Positions 1-5,403 of a DNA stretch of 5,403 nt are shown piece after piece. Every line of letters begins with the position of its first letter. Position 1 is the first letter of the stretch. The stretch is from an uncultured Eubacteriales bacterium (GTDB lineage Bacteria > Bacillota_A > Clostridia > Lachnospirales > Lachnospiraceae), in NCBI GenBank assembly GCA_902803345.1, contig CADCPV010000203.1, positions 1 through 5,403 of the forward strand, in the 5' to 3' direction. A program made the position numbers and the translations under genes. Under the pieces are notes generated by a model. It did no database searches. It saw nothing but the letters and a program-made list of their open reading frames with translations, and was not told the origin of the DNA.

Positions 1-1614
1 GACCTGTTCAAAGACGATATCGAGAACTATGACGAACTGATCCGCTACCGCGAAGAATCCGCAAAGAAGAGTGAATTCGAACGCACGGAGCTTGTCAAGG
101 ACAAGACCGGCGTTGAGATTAAGGGCCTTAAGGCGATCAACCCTGTGACGAATGAGGAGATTCCGATCTGGATTTCGGACTATGTCCTGATGACCTACGG
201 CACCGGTGCGATCATGGCGGTTCCGGCCCACGACGAACGTGACTGGGACTTTGCGAAGAAATTCGATCTGCCGATTATCGAGGTGGTTGCAGGCGGCAAT
301 GTGCAGGAAGCAGCTTATACTTCAACCGAGACCGGCGTTATGGTGAATTCCGGCTTCTTAAACGGCCTTGAAGTTGCGGAAGCCAAGAAGAAAATCACCG
401 AATGGATGGAACAGAACGGCGTCGGAACGCCGAAAACCAATTACAAGCTCCGCGACTGGGTATTCTCGCGCCAGCGCTACTGGGGTGAACCGATCCCGAT
501 TATCCACTGTGATCACTGCGGCTTTGTACCGCTTCAGGAATCCGATCTTCCGCTGATTCTGCCGGAAGTCGAATCCTACGAGCCGACCGACAGCGGAGAA
601 TCGCCGATCGCGAAAATGACCGACTGGGTCAATGTCACCTGCCCCTGCTGCGGCGGACCCGCAAAGCGCGAAACCGATACGATGCCCCAGTGGGCCGGAT
701 CCTCCTGGTATTTCCTCCGCTACTGCGATCCGAAATGCGAAACCGGCATCGCAAGCCCGGAAGCCCTGAAATACTGGATGCCGGTAGACTGGTACAACGG
801 CGGAATGGAGCACACGACGCTGCACCTTCTGTATTCCCGCTTCTGGAACCGCTTCCTCTATGATGAGGGCGTGGTGCCTGTGCCGGAACCGTACAAAAAG
901 CGCACTTCCCACGGCATGATTCTCGGCGAGAACGGCGAGAAGATGAGTAAGTCCCGCGGAAACGTCGTGAATCCGGACGATATCGTGAACGAATTCGGCG
1001 CGGATACGCTTCGGACCTACGAAATGTTCATCGGAGCTTTCGAACTCTCGGCCGCCTGGTCGCAGGAAGGCGTTCGGGGCTGCCGGAAGTTTTTGGAACG
1101 TGTCTGGAAGCTTCAGGATATGTTGGATCCCGAGGAAGGGTATTCTCCGGCGCTTGAGACGAAACTGCACCAGACGATCAAGAAAGTCAGCTCCGACTTT
1201 GAAAACCTGAAGTTCAATACGGCAATTGCCGCGATGATGTCCCTCGTCAATGAGTTCTACCGCGCGGGGAAGGTTACGAAGGGAGAACTTCGGACACTGC
1301 TTCTCCTGCTGAACCCGGTAGCGCCGCATATGACCGAGGAAATCTGGGAGCTTCAGGGATATGAGGGCAGGATTTACAATTCTGACTGGCCGGCATACGA
1401 AGAAGAAAAAACGATCGAGGACATGATTGACATCGGCATTCAGGTCAACGGCAGAGTGAGAGGAAATGTTAAGATTGCGCGGGATGCGGACAAGGATACC
1501 GCCATCGCCGCCGCGAAAGAAGCACTCGGAGACCGCCTGATCGGCAATATCGTAAAGGAAATCTACGTCCCCGGAAGGATTGTCAATATTGTGATTCAAA
1601 TGCCAAAAGTCTGA
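1..1614 (+). CDS. leuS: Leucyl-tRNA synthetase, C-terminal part (5' end outside window)
   Basis: This cytosolic class I synthetase charges tRNA-Leu with leucine. The frame is open from base 1 and ends at TGA 1612-1614, giving 537 visible residues; bacterial LeuRS is usually about 800-860 aa, so roughly 270 N-terminal residues, including the HIGH motif, lie upstream. Numbering from the first visible codon, residues 1 to about 140 belong to the CP1 editing domain, with [15 protein letters not shown] near 67-81; its aspartates match the conserved editing-site region. [16 protein letters not shown] at 151-166 returns to the catalytic core. Cysteines at 170, 173, 214, 216 and 217 look like the zinc-binding insert. 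The [14 protein letters not shown] block follows, then KMSKS at 314-318 (bases 940-954), which binds ATP. The helical anticodon-binding domain comes next, then the small C-terminal domain with QVNGRVRG. No frameshift or missing motif is seen. The first ATG in the window (145) is internal, not the start. The next gene is 203 bp away across a hairpin-rich gap. Confidence 0.97.
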   Translation, partial: DLFKDDIENYDELIRYREESAKKSEFERTELVKDKTGVEIKGLKAINPVTNEEIPIWISDYVLMTYGTGAIMAVPAHDERDWDFAKKFDLPIIEVVAGGNVQEAAYTSTETGVMVNSGFLNGLEVAEAKKKITEWMEQNGVGTPKTNYKLRDWVFSRQRYWGEPIPIIHCDHCGFVPLQESDLPLILPEVESYEPTDSGESPIAKMTDWVNVTCPCCGGPAKRETDTMPQWAGSSWYFLRYCDPKCETGIASPEALKYWMPVDWYNGGMEHTTLHLLYSRFWNRFLYDEGVVPVPEPYKKRTSHGMILGENGEKMSKSRGNVVNPDDIVNEFGADTLRTYEMFIGAFELSAAWSQEGVRGCRKFLERVWKLQDMLDPEEGYSPALETKLHQTIKKVSSDFENLKFNTAIAAMMSLVNEFYRAGKVTKGELRTLLLLLNPVAPHMTEEIWELQGYEGRIYNSDWPAYEEEKTIEDMIDIGIQVNGRVRGNVKIARDADKDTAIAAAKEALGDRLIGNIVKEIYVPGRIVNIVIQMPKV

Positions 1615-1643
1615 CTCCTCGGAATGCTTGCATTCCGGTGGAG
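1615..1643 (+). other. Hairpin H1 with GCUUGC tetraloop just after leuS stop
   Basis: The arms GGAATG (1621-1626) and CATTCC (1631-1636) enclose CTTG. As RNA this is a G-C closed CUUG loop, one of the known extra-stable tetraloops. CTCC (1615-1618) and GGAG (1640-1643) extend the stem past a small internal loop. No T-run follows, so it is not a standard intrinsic terminator. It may protect the leuS mRNA 3' end, or form the first domain of the larger element. Confidence 0.55.
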
Positions 1644-1653
1644 GAAGGACTTA

Positions 1654-1785
1654 ATGGCATGCCCTGCATGGAGCGCGAAGTGGAGGTTTTTCTCCACGAG
1701 AGCGCGGAATGCAGGAGCGTTGTGGGAGCGCATGGCGCGAAGCAACGCGGGATCTGTTTTTGGTGACTATATCATTGTAAAGTAA
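1654..1785 (+). CDS. Possible 43-aa small ORF overlapping the hairpin element (doubtful)
   Basis: An ATG at 1654 opens 43 codons ending at TAA 1783-1785. GGAGG at 1640-1644 sits 9 nt upstream, inside the purine stretch 1640-1648, so a plausible ribosome binding site is present. The predicted peptide is rich in Arg, Trp and Ala (it begins MACPAWSAKWRFF) and has no recognisable domain, signal peptide or membrane segment. It runs straight through the palindromes H2 and H3, so its composition may simply reflect base-pairing constraints on the DNA. It could be a leader peptide for rpoD, a spurious ORF over a structured RNA, or an annotation artefact of a repeat family. The last is the interpretation I favour. 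Confidence 0.2.
   Translation: MACPAWSAKWRFFSTRARNAGALWERMARSNAGSVFGDYIIVK
1663..1715 (+). repeat. Hairpin H2: 53-bp imperfect palindrome with three nested stems
   Basis: The stems are 1663-1669 with 1709-1715 (7 bp), 1673-1676 with 1702-1705 (4 bp) and 1680-1685 with 1692-1697 (6 bp). The apical loop is GTTTTT. The internal loops are purine only: GGA opposite GGA, and GAA opposite GAGA. Such loops can form sheared G-A pairs in RNA, so the whole 53 nt could fold as one continuous rod. Confidence 0.65.
1717..1748 (+). repeat. Hairpin H3 upstream of rpoD
   Basis: GCGTTG (1717-1722) pairs with CAACGC (1743-1748). Inside it, GCGC (1728-1731) pairs with GCGC (1735-1738) around ATG. The internal loop sides TGGGA and GAAG are purine-rich and resemble the GGA and GAA loop strands of H2, so H2 and H3 look like variants of one building block. 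A five-T run at 1757-1761 lies 8 nt beyond the stem. A weak or atypical terminator is possible. Confidence 0.55.
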
Positions 1786-1795
1786 CCATTTCTGT

Positions 1796-1811
1796 CTTTC
1801 ATGTGAAAGGA
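1796..1811 (+). promoter_or_regulatory. rpoD ribosome binding site inside a short inverted repeat
   Basis: The Shine-Dalgarno sequence GAAAGGA (1805-1811) lies 6 nt before the rpoD ATG at 1818 and supports that start. It overlaps the right arm of a perfect 6-bp inverted repeat, CTTTCA (1796-1801) and TGAAAG (1804-1809), with only TG between the arms. As RNA the loop must open to at least 4 nt, leaving a weak stem that would still partly mask the site. Confidence 0.55.
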
Positions 1812-1817
1812 TGATTC

Positions 1818-3293
1818 ATGAAAAAAGAAACAACGGAAAACACGGACATCATGGAAGAAGTTGTCACAGCCGAAGCTGAAGCTGCGGAAGCCGCAGTTCC
1901 GGAAGAAGCCGTGAAAAAGCCCGCGAAGAAGAAATCTTCGTCAAAGAAGAAATCTGCGAAGAAAACAGAGGAGATTCCTGCAGCGGAGGAAGCTGTCATA
2001 GAAGTCCCGGCTGCGGAAATACCTGCGCCGGAGAAGCCTGCTCCGAAGAAAAAGGCACCCGTGAAAAAAGAGGAATTTCCCGAAGAGGAAGAAGAGGAAG
2101 AACTGATTTCGGACGAATATACCGAAGATGCGCCTGTCAGGGAAAAAGCCTCCGATTCGTCGAAGTCACAGGATAAGAATGCACTGAGCCCGGAAATGCT
2201 CGACAAGCTTGTCGATTACGGCCGTGCGCATAATTCCATCCTGGAAATTGACGATATCAACAATTTCTTCAAGGGCACTCCGCTGTCGCCGGATCAGATC
2301 GAGCACATCATCAGCTATCTGGAGCGCAAGAAAATTGACGTCCTTCGGATTATGAATGACGACCTCCTGCTGGATGTGGACCTTCTGGATGATGATCTTC
2401 TGGACGGCGATATCGATGAGACGGAGGACATCAACCTTTCGAACCTGGACCTTCTTGAGGGCGTCGGGACCGGCGATCCGGTCCGGATGTACCTGAAGGA
2501 AATCGGCATGGTGCCGCTTCTTTCGGCGGATGAGGAGATCGAACTCGCGAAAAAGAAAGCAGACGGCGACGAAGCCGCGAAGCAGCGTCTGATCGAGGCC
2601 AACCTGCGACTTGTCGTCAGCATTGCAAAGCGCTATACCGGCCGCGGAATGAGCTTTTTGGACCTGGTTCAGGAGGGTAATCTCGGCCTGATCAAGGGTG
2701 TCGAGAAGTTCGATTACACCAAGGGATACAAGCTTTCCACCTACGCAACCTGGTGGATCCGTCAGTCTGTGACCCGCGCATTGGCGGACCAGGCCCGGAC
2801 GATCCGTGTACCCGTTCACATGGTGGAGACCATCAACAAGATGTCCAAGATGCAGCGGAAACTCACGCTGGAGCTCGGCTATGAGCCTTCTGTCGTGGAG
2901 CTTGCCCGCGCACTGGAGCTTCCGGAGTCGAAGGTCATGGAAATCATGCAGATCGCACGGGAACCGGCTTCTCTGGAGACGCCGATCGGCGAAGAGGATG
3001 ACTCGAACCTCGGCGATTTTGTTGCGGACACCAACACGGTGACGCCCGAAGTCAATGTGGAAAACGTGATGCTTCGGGAAGAGATTGACAACCTTCTGGG
3101 CGATCTGAAGGACCGCGAACGTCAGGTTATCATTCTGCGTTTCGGGCTTTTAGACGGCCATCCGAGAACCCTCGAGGAAGTCGGCAAGGAGTTCAGCGTT
3201 ACGCGTGAGCGCATCCGGCAGATTGAAGCGAAAGCTTTGAGAAAACTCCGGAATCCTGTCCGCTCCAAACGCATCCGCGATTTCCTGCAGTAA
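1818..3293 (+). CDS. rpoD: Primary RNA polymerase sigma factor RpoD (SigA), with long charged N-terminal extension
   Basis: This is the housekeeping sigma-70 factor that directs core RNA polymerase to -35/-10 promoters. The 491-aa product carries the full set of regions. Residues 1 to about 120 are a low-complexity extension with a Lys/Ser block at 33-49, Ala/Pro/Glu repeats and an uninterrupted Glu run at 89-95. Region 1.1 follows at about 122-178, then an acidic Asp-Leu-rich spacer at 181-213. Region 1.2 contains [11 protein letters not shown] (220-230). Region 2 runs from about 261 to 339, with [10 protein letters not shown] and [10 protein letters not shown] for core binding, promoter melting and -10 recognition. 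Region 3 follows, then region 4 with the helix-turn-helix [18 protein letters not shown] (461-478) for -35 recognition. B. subtilis SigA is about 371 aa; the extra length is mostly the N-terminus. GAAAGGA 6 nt upstream fixes the ATG. The upstream gene is leuS rather than the usual dnaG. No clear promoter was found in the 203-bp gap. Confidence 0.97.
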   Translation: MKKETTENTDIMEEVVTAEAEAAEAAVPEEAVKKPAKKKSSSKKKSAKKTEEIPAAEEAVIEVPAAEIPAPEKPAPKKKAPVKKEEFPEEEEEEELISDEYTEDAPVREKASDSSKSQDKNALSPEMLDKLVDYGRAHNSILEIDDINNFFKGTPLSPDQIEHIISYLERKKIDVLRIMNDDLLLDVDLLDDDLLDGDIDETEDINLSNLDLLEGVGTGDPVRMYLKEIGMVPLLSADEEIELAKKKADGDEAAKQRLIEANLRLVVSIAKRYTGRGMSFLDLVQEGNLGLIKGVEKFDYTKGYKLSTYATWWIRQSVTRALADQARTIRVPVHMVETINKMSKMQRKLTLELGYEPSVVELARALELPESKVMEIMQIAREPASLETPIGEEDDSNLGDFVADTNTVTPEVNVENVMLREEIDNLLGDLKDRERQVIILRFGLLDGHPRTLEEVGKEFSVTRERIRQIEAKALRKLRNPVRSKRIRDFLQ

Positions 3294-3313
3294 GTATTCA
3301 GAACATTTTTATA

Positions 3314-3363
3314 GGACAGCCCCGGGATACGGTGTTTCGGTTTGCCGTATCCCGGGGCTGTTC
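3314..3363 (+). terminator. Strong hairpin after rpoD, probable transcript end without U-tract
   Basis: The arm ACAGCCCCGGGATACGG (3316-3332) pairs perfectly over 17 bp with 3345-3361. One G-T and one G-C pair extend it to 3314-3363, with a 12-nt loop. It begins 20 bp after the rpoD stop and ends 15 bp before the next promoter, the expected place for a terminator. Neither strand has a T-run on its 3' side; the five T at 3306-3310 lie on the 5' side. It could be a terminator lacking a U-tail, or an mRNA 3'-end stabiliser. Confidence 0.6.
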
Positions 3364-3378
3364 CCTGAAAACTTCGTG

Positions 3379-3407
3379 TTGAAGAAACGCACAGTTTGGA
3401 GTATAAT
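3379..3407 (+). promoter_or_regulatory. Sigma-A promoter for the GNAT/QueH-Alr unit
   Basis: TTGAAG (3379-3384) is the -35 box (4 of 6 match TTGACA) and TATAAT (3402-3407) is a perfect -10 box, with an optimal 17-bp spacer. Transcription should start near 3413-3415, about 15 nt before the GNAT start. It lies 15 bp after the rpoD hairpin, which marks a new transcription unit. Confidence 0.85.
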
Positions 3408-3415
3408 CACCGCAT

Positions 3416-3420
3416 GGAGG
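3416..3420 (+). promoter_or_regulatory. Ribosome binding site that decides the GNAT start
   Basis: GGAGG is spaced 8 nt from the ATG at 3429. In-frame TTG 3396 and ATG 3414 are rejected as starts: the first lies upstream of the -10 box and the second overlaps this site at the predicted transcription start. Confidence 0.8.
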
Positions 3421-3428
3421 ATGAACGT

Positions 3429-3902
3429 ATGCGAATCAGAAAAGCGGAAGAAAAAGACATCCCGATGCTTCTTAGCCTGTTGTCGGAAATTCTGGAGCTG
3501 CATGCCCGAATCCGGCCGGACATTTTTATCCCAGGCACGACGAAATATACGGAATCGGAACTGAAAGAGATCCTGAAGGACGAAGACAGACCGATTTTTG
3601 CTGCTGTCACGGATGATACGGATGAGATGCTTGGCTATGCGTTCTGTGTGATTCAAAAACCATCCGGATCCCGGAATATCATTCCTTTCGAATCCGTTTA
3701 CATTGATGATCTCTGCGTGACCGAAAAGGCACGCGGACAGGGAATCGGGAAGAAGCTTTTTGAATATGTATCGGAATATGCCCGTTCACGCGGCTGTTAT
3801 GAAGTGACGCTGAATGTCTGGGAGGGCAATGACAGTGCCCGGACATTCTATGAGCATCTCGGCATGAAACCCAAGGAAACGCAGATGGAGTTCATCCTCT
3901 GA
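3429..3902 (+). CDS. GNAT family N-acetyltransferase
   Basis: This is a 157-aa single-domain acetyl-CoA dependent transferase, probably cytosolic; its acceptor cannot be told from the sequence. The N-terminus MRIRKAEEKDIPMLLSLL is the typical GNAT strand 1 and helix 1. Strand 4, VYIDDLCVTEKARG (90-103), leads into the acetyl-CoA pyrophosphate loop RGQGIG (102-107). The C-terminal block NVWEGNDSARTFYEHLGMKP (129-148) carries Tyr141 at the usual position of the general acid. Length is normal for the superfamily. The block HARIRPDIFIPGTTKYTESEL (25-45) looks like a subfamily signature I associate with clostridial GNATs of unknown substrate; this rests on memory, not a search. The start at 3429 is set by the promoter and GGAGG. 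It is probably first in an operon with the QueH-Alr gene, 29 bp downstream. It may act on a small molecule or a protein N-terminus; RimI-like activity is not indicated. Confidence 0.9.
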   Translation: MRIRKAEEKDIPMLLSLLSEILELHARIRPDIFIPGTTKYTESELKEILKDEDRPIFAAVTDDTDEMLGYAFCVIQKPSGSRNIIPFESVYIDDLCVTEKARGQGIGKKLFEYVSEYARSRGCYEVTLNVWEGNDSARTFYEHLGMKPKETQMEFIL

Positions 3903-3921
3903 ACCGGCACAAAGAACAGGC

Positions 3922-3925
3922 GGAG
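3922..3925 (+). promoter_or_regulatory. Ribosome binding site of the QueH-Alr gene
   Basis: GGAG is spaced 6 nt from the ATG at 3932, within the 29-bp gap after the GNAT stop. The short gap, with no hairpin or promoter-like sequence, supports cotranscription with the GNAT gene. Confidence 0.65.
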
Positions 3926-3931
3926 TATCAC

Positions 3932-5403
3932 ATGGCGGATCAGAAAAGAAATTATCAGAAAGAACTGGACAGGATTCTTACAGGTCTCACGGAATCGGGG
4001 CAGGTGCCGCGGCTTCTTCTGCATGCCTGCTGCGCACCCTGTTCTTCCTATGTGCTGGAGTATCTGAGCGATTATTTTGAAATTACGGTTTTTTTCTATA
4101 ATCCGAATATCGCGCCGGCAGAGGAGTATCTGCACAGGGCGGCGGAAGTCCGGCGGCTGATTAAAGCGCTGAATCCGAAGCATCCGATTCATTTTTTGGA
4201 AGGAGAGGATCAGAGAAAGCGTTTTTACGATGCGGCCCGGGGACTTGAAGACGCCCCGGAAGGCGGGGCGCGCTGCGAAAAATGTTTCCGTCTGCGCCTT
4301 TTTGAGACAGCGCGGACTGCAAAGGAGCAGGATTTCGACTGGTTTACGACGACACTGACGATCAGCCCGCTGAAGAATGCAGCACTTCTCAATGAAATCG
4401 GCGCGGAAGCGGGTGACTATTACGGCATTCCCTTCCTGCCTTCGGATTTCAAGAAGCGGGGCGGCTATCAGCGCTCGATCGAACTTTCCCGTGAATACGG
4501 CCTGTACCGCCAGAATTTCTGCGGCTGTATTTTCTCGAAAAAAGCCGCGGAGACAAAGGCCCGCAGTCTGAATCCGTCCCTTTCCGTCCCGGAGTTCTGT
4601 GAGCGGACGGCGGCCTATATTGATCTGGACCGGATTCGTCACAATGTACAGTCCGTCCTGAAGAATGCAGGCCGGTCGGAAGGCTTTGTCGCGGTCATCA
4701 AGGCGGACGGCTATGGACACGGCGCAGCGGAGACGGCAGCGGCTGTTTCGGACCTTGTGTGGGGCTTTGCGGTTGCGACGGCTGATGAGGCGCTGTCGCT
4801 TCGGAAATCAGGCATAACGAAACCGATCCTGGTACTCGGGCGCGTGATGGAAAGCCGCTTTCAGGACATGATCCGCGCGGAAATCCGCATTCCGGTTTTT
4901 GAGCCGGAACGCGCGGAAATCCTCTCGAAAACCGCGCTTTCGCTCGGGAAAAATGCGATTGTCCACCTGAAGCTGGATACCGGCATGCACCGCATCGGCT
5001 TTCCGGCATCGGCGCAGGGACTTTCCGACGCCCGGAAAATCCTGAGCCTTCCGGGCATCCAGGCGGAGGGCATTTTCACGCACCTTGCGACGGCGGATAT
5101 GATCGATAATTCTGCTGCGCTTCAGCAGATCGAATCCTTCCGCGCCTTTACAGCGGAGCTTCGGCGGGAAGGATACCGGATCCCGCTTTCACATTACGCA
5201 AACAGTGCGGCTTCAATTCTTCTTTGCTGTCAGGATTCGGCGCTGATGCGCGTCGGCATCGCACTGTACGGGCTGAATCCTTCCGACGAATGCGACTACA
5301 GCCCGGCGGATCTTCAGCCGGCACTTTCCTGGCGGACGGAGATCAGCTTCATTAAAACGCTTCCCTCAGGTGCACCGATCAGTTACGGCGGAACCTTTGT
5401 CAC
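3932..5403 (+). CDS. QueH-alanine racemase fusion protein (3' end outside window)
   Basis: One frame runs from ATG 3932 to the window edge without a stop (490 codons). Residues 1 to about 210 are QueH (DUF208), which reduces epoxyqueuosine to queuosine in the wobble position of GUN-anticodon tRNAs. Its cysteine motifs are all present: HACCAPC (31-37), CEKC (115-118) and CGC (197-199). These are the expected Fe-S/metal and redox ligands. Residues from about 220 are a fold-type III PLP alanine racemase, which interconverts L- and D-Ala for peptidoglycan. The PLP lysine is K257 in IKADGYGHG. K347 and R354 in LKLDTGMHR match the carbamylated Lys and active-site Arg of characterised racemases; R440 lies in MRVGIALYG. 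Y485 in SYGGTF sits 228 residues after K257, as the catalytic Tyr should. The visible part lacks roughly the last 100 or more residues. The linker is under 20 residues, with no ATG, GTG or TTG codon in it. A homopolymer error at the junction is the main alternative. Confidence 0.9.
   Translation, partial: MADQKRNYQKELDRILTGLTESGQVPRLLLHACCAPCSSYVLEYLSDYFEITVFFYNPNIAPAEEYLHRAAEVRRLIKALNPKHPIHFLEGEDQRKRFYDAARGLEDAPEGGARCEKCFRLRLFETARTAKEQDFDWFTTTLTISPLKNAALLNEIGAEAGDYYGIPFLPSDFKKRGGYQRSIELSREYGLYRQNFCGCIFSKKAAETKARSLNPSLSVPEFCERTAAYIDLDRIRHNVQSVLKNAGRSEGFVAVIKADGYGHGAAETAAAVSDLVWGFAVATADEALSLRKSGITKPILVLGRVMESRFQDMIRAEIRIPVFEPERAEILSKTALSLGKNAIVHLKLDTGMHRIGFPASAQGLSDARKILSLPGIQAEGIFTHLATADMIDNSAALQQIESFRAFTAELRREGYRIPLSHYANSAASILLCCQDSALMRVGIALYGLNPSDECDYSPADLQPALSWRTEISFIKTLPSGAPISYGGTFV
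4555..4570 (+). promoter_or_regulatory. Possible internal ribosome binding site and CTG start for the racemase part
   Basis: AAAGG (4555-4559) lies 8 nt before an in-frame CTG (4568-4570) at the QueH-Alr boundary. It is the only plausible initiation signal ahead of the racemase PLP lysine. CTG starts are rare, so this is weak, but it would allow a free racemase to be made alongside the fusion. Confidence 0.2.

Larger units (their letters stand above)
1615..1761 (+). other. Structured intergenic element of three tandem hairpins (possible structured RNA or dispersed palindromic repeat)
   Basis: Three stem-loops follow each other directly after the leuS stop. H1 (1615-1643) has the arms GGAATG and CATTCC around a CTTG tetraloop, flanked by CTCC/GGAG. 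H2 (1663-1715) is a long palindrome with three nested stems: CCTGCAT/ATGCAGG, GCGC/GCGC and GTGGAG/CTCCAC. They are separated by the purine internal loops GGA/GGA and GAA/GAGA. H3 (1717-1748) pairs GCGTTG with CAACGC around an inner GCGC-ATG-GCGC. A run of five T lies at 1757-1761, 8 nt past H3, which is too far for a textbook terminator. The near-symmetry suggests conserved secondary structure rather than chance. It could be the leuS transcript end, a leader or attenuator for rpoD, or a copy of a genome-dispersed element. No known RNA family was recognised. Function is unknown. Confidence 0.6.

Noticed and set aside
358..1599. 413-aa open frame on the - strand opposite leuS
   Set aside because: It is antisense to an evident leuS frame, its product matches no family I recognise, and codon bias in GC-rich coding DNA commonly leaves such long shadows.
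1680..1697. GTGGAG/CTCCAC hairpin as an intrinsic terminator for leuS
   Set aside because: The T-run is in the loop, not after the stem, and the stem is nested in the larger palindrome.
1760..1788. Candidate rpoD promoter TTGGTG with TAACCA at 17 bp
   Set aside because: Both boxes match the consensus too poorly to be called; no other pair in 1750-1817 is better.
4252..4270. CGCCCC/GGGGCG inverted repeat within QueH
   Set aside because: A 6-bp GC-only stem inside a coding region, with no T-run, is expected by chance at this base composition.
4377..4571. 64-aa + strand frame ending at the QueH-Alr junction
   Set aside because: It is an out-of-frame reading of QueH. It matters only as the place where a one-base indel would end QueH, which is covered in the findings.
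3848..4720. 290-aa open frame on the - strand opposite QueH
   Set aside because: It spans the GNAT end and QueH, whose conserved motifs are clear on the + strand; no domain was recognised in the antisense product.

Overview
The window looks like a chromosomal housekeeping segment from a moderately GC-rich member of the Bacillota, most likely class Clostridia. This is inferred from the sigma-A type RpoD, the strong GGAGG-like ribosome binding sites, the QueH-type (not QueG-type) queuosine enzyme and a GNAT protein of a kind I associate with clostridia. Genus and species cannot be told from the sequence. All genes that can be supported lie on the + strand. No transposase, phage gene, tRNA, rRNA or CRISPR array was seen.

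Layout. (1) Positions 1-1614 hold the C-terminal two thirds of leucyl-tRNA synthetase (leuS), cut by the left edge inside the editing domain. (2) Positions 1615-1817 are a 203-bp intergenic region holding three consecutive hairpins. The middle one is a long, nearly symmetric palindrome with purine-rich internal loops. A 43-codon ORF with a good Shine-Dalgarno sequence runs through the same bases. (3) Positions 1818-3293 hold rpoD, the primary sigma factor, complete at 491 aa, with an unusual Lys/Glu/Ala/Pro-rich N-terminal extension of about 120 residues. (4) Positions 3294-3428 hold a 19-bp-stem hairpin without a U-tract, then a near-consensus sigma-A promoter. (5) Positions 3429-3902 hold a GNAT acetyltransferase. 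(6) From 3932 to beyond the right edge runs one uninterrupted reading frame joining a complete QueH (epoxyqueuosine reductase) to an alanine racemase. The frame has no ATG, GTG or TTG between the QueH cysteine motif and the racemase PLP lysine.

How the parts fit. leuS and rpoD serve translation and transcription and are separated by the structured region; the usual Bacillota partner of rpoD, dnaG, is not next to it. The promoter at 3379-3407 probably drives a second unit, GNAT then QueH-Alr, 29 bp apart. The most notable item is the QueH-alanine racemase fusion, which links tRNA wobble-base modification to D-alanine supply for the cell wall. The second is the multi-hairpin element upstream of rpoD.
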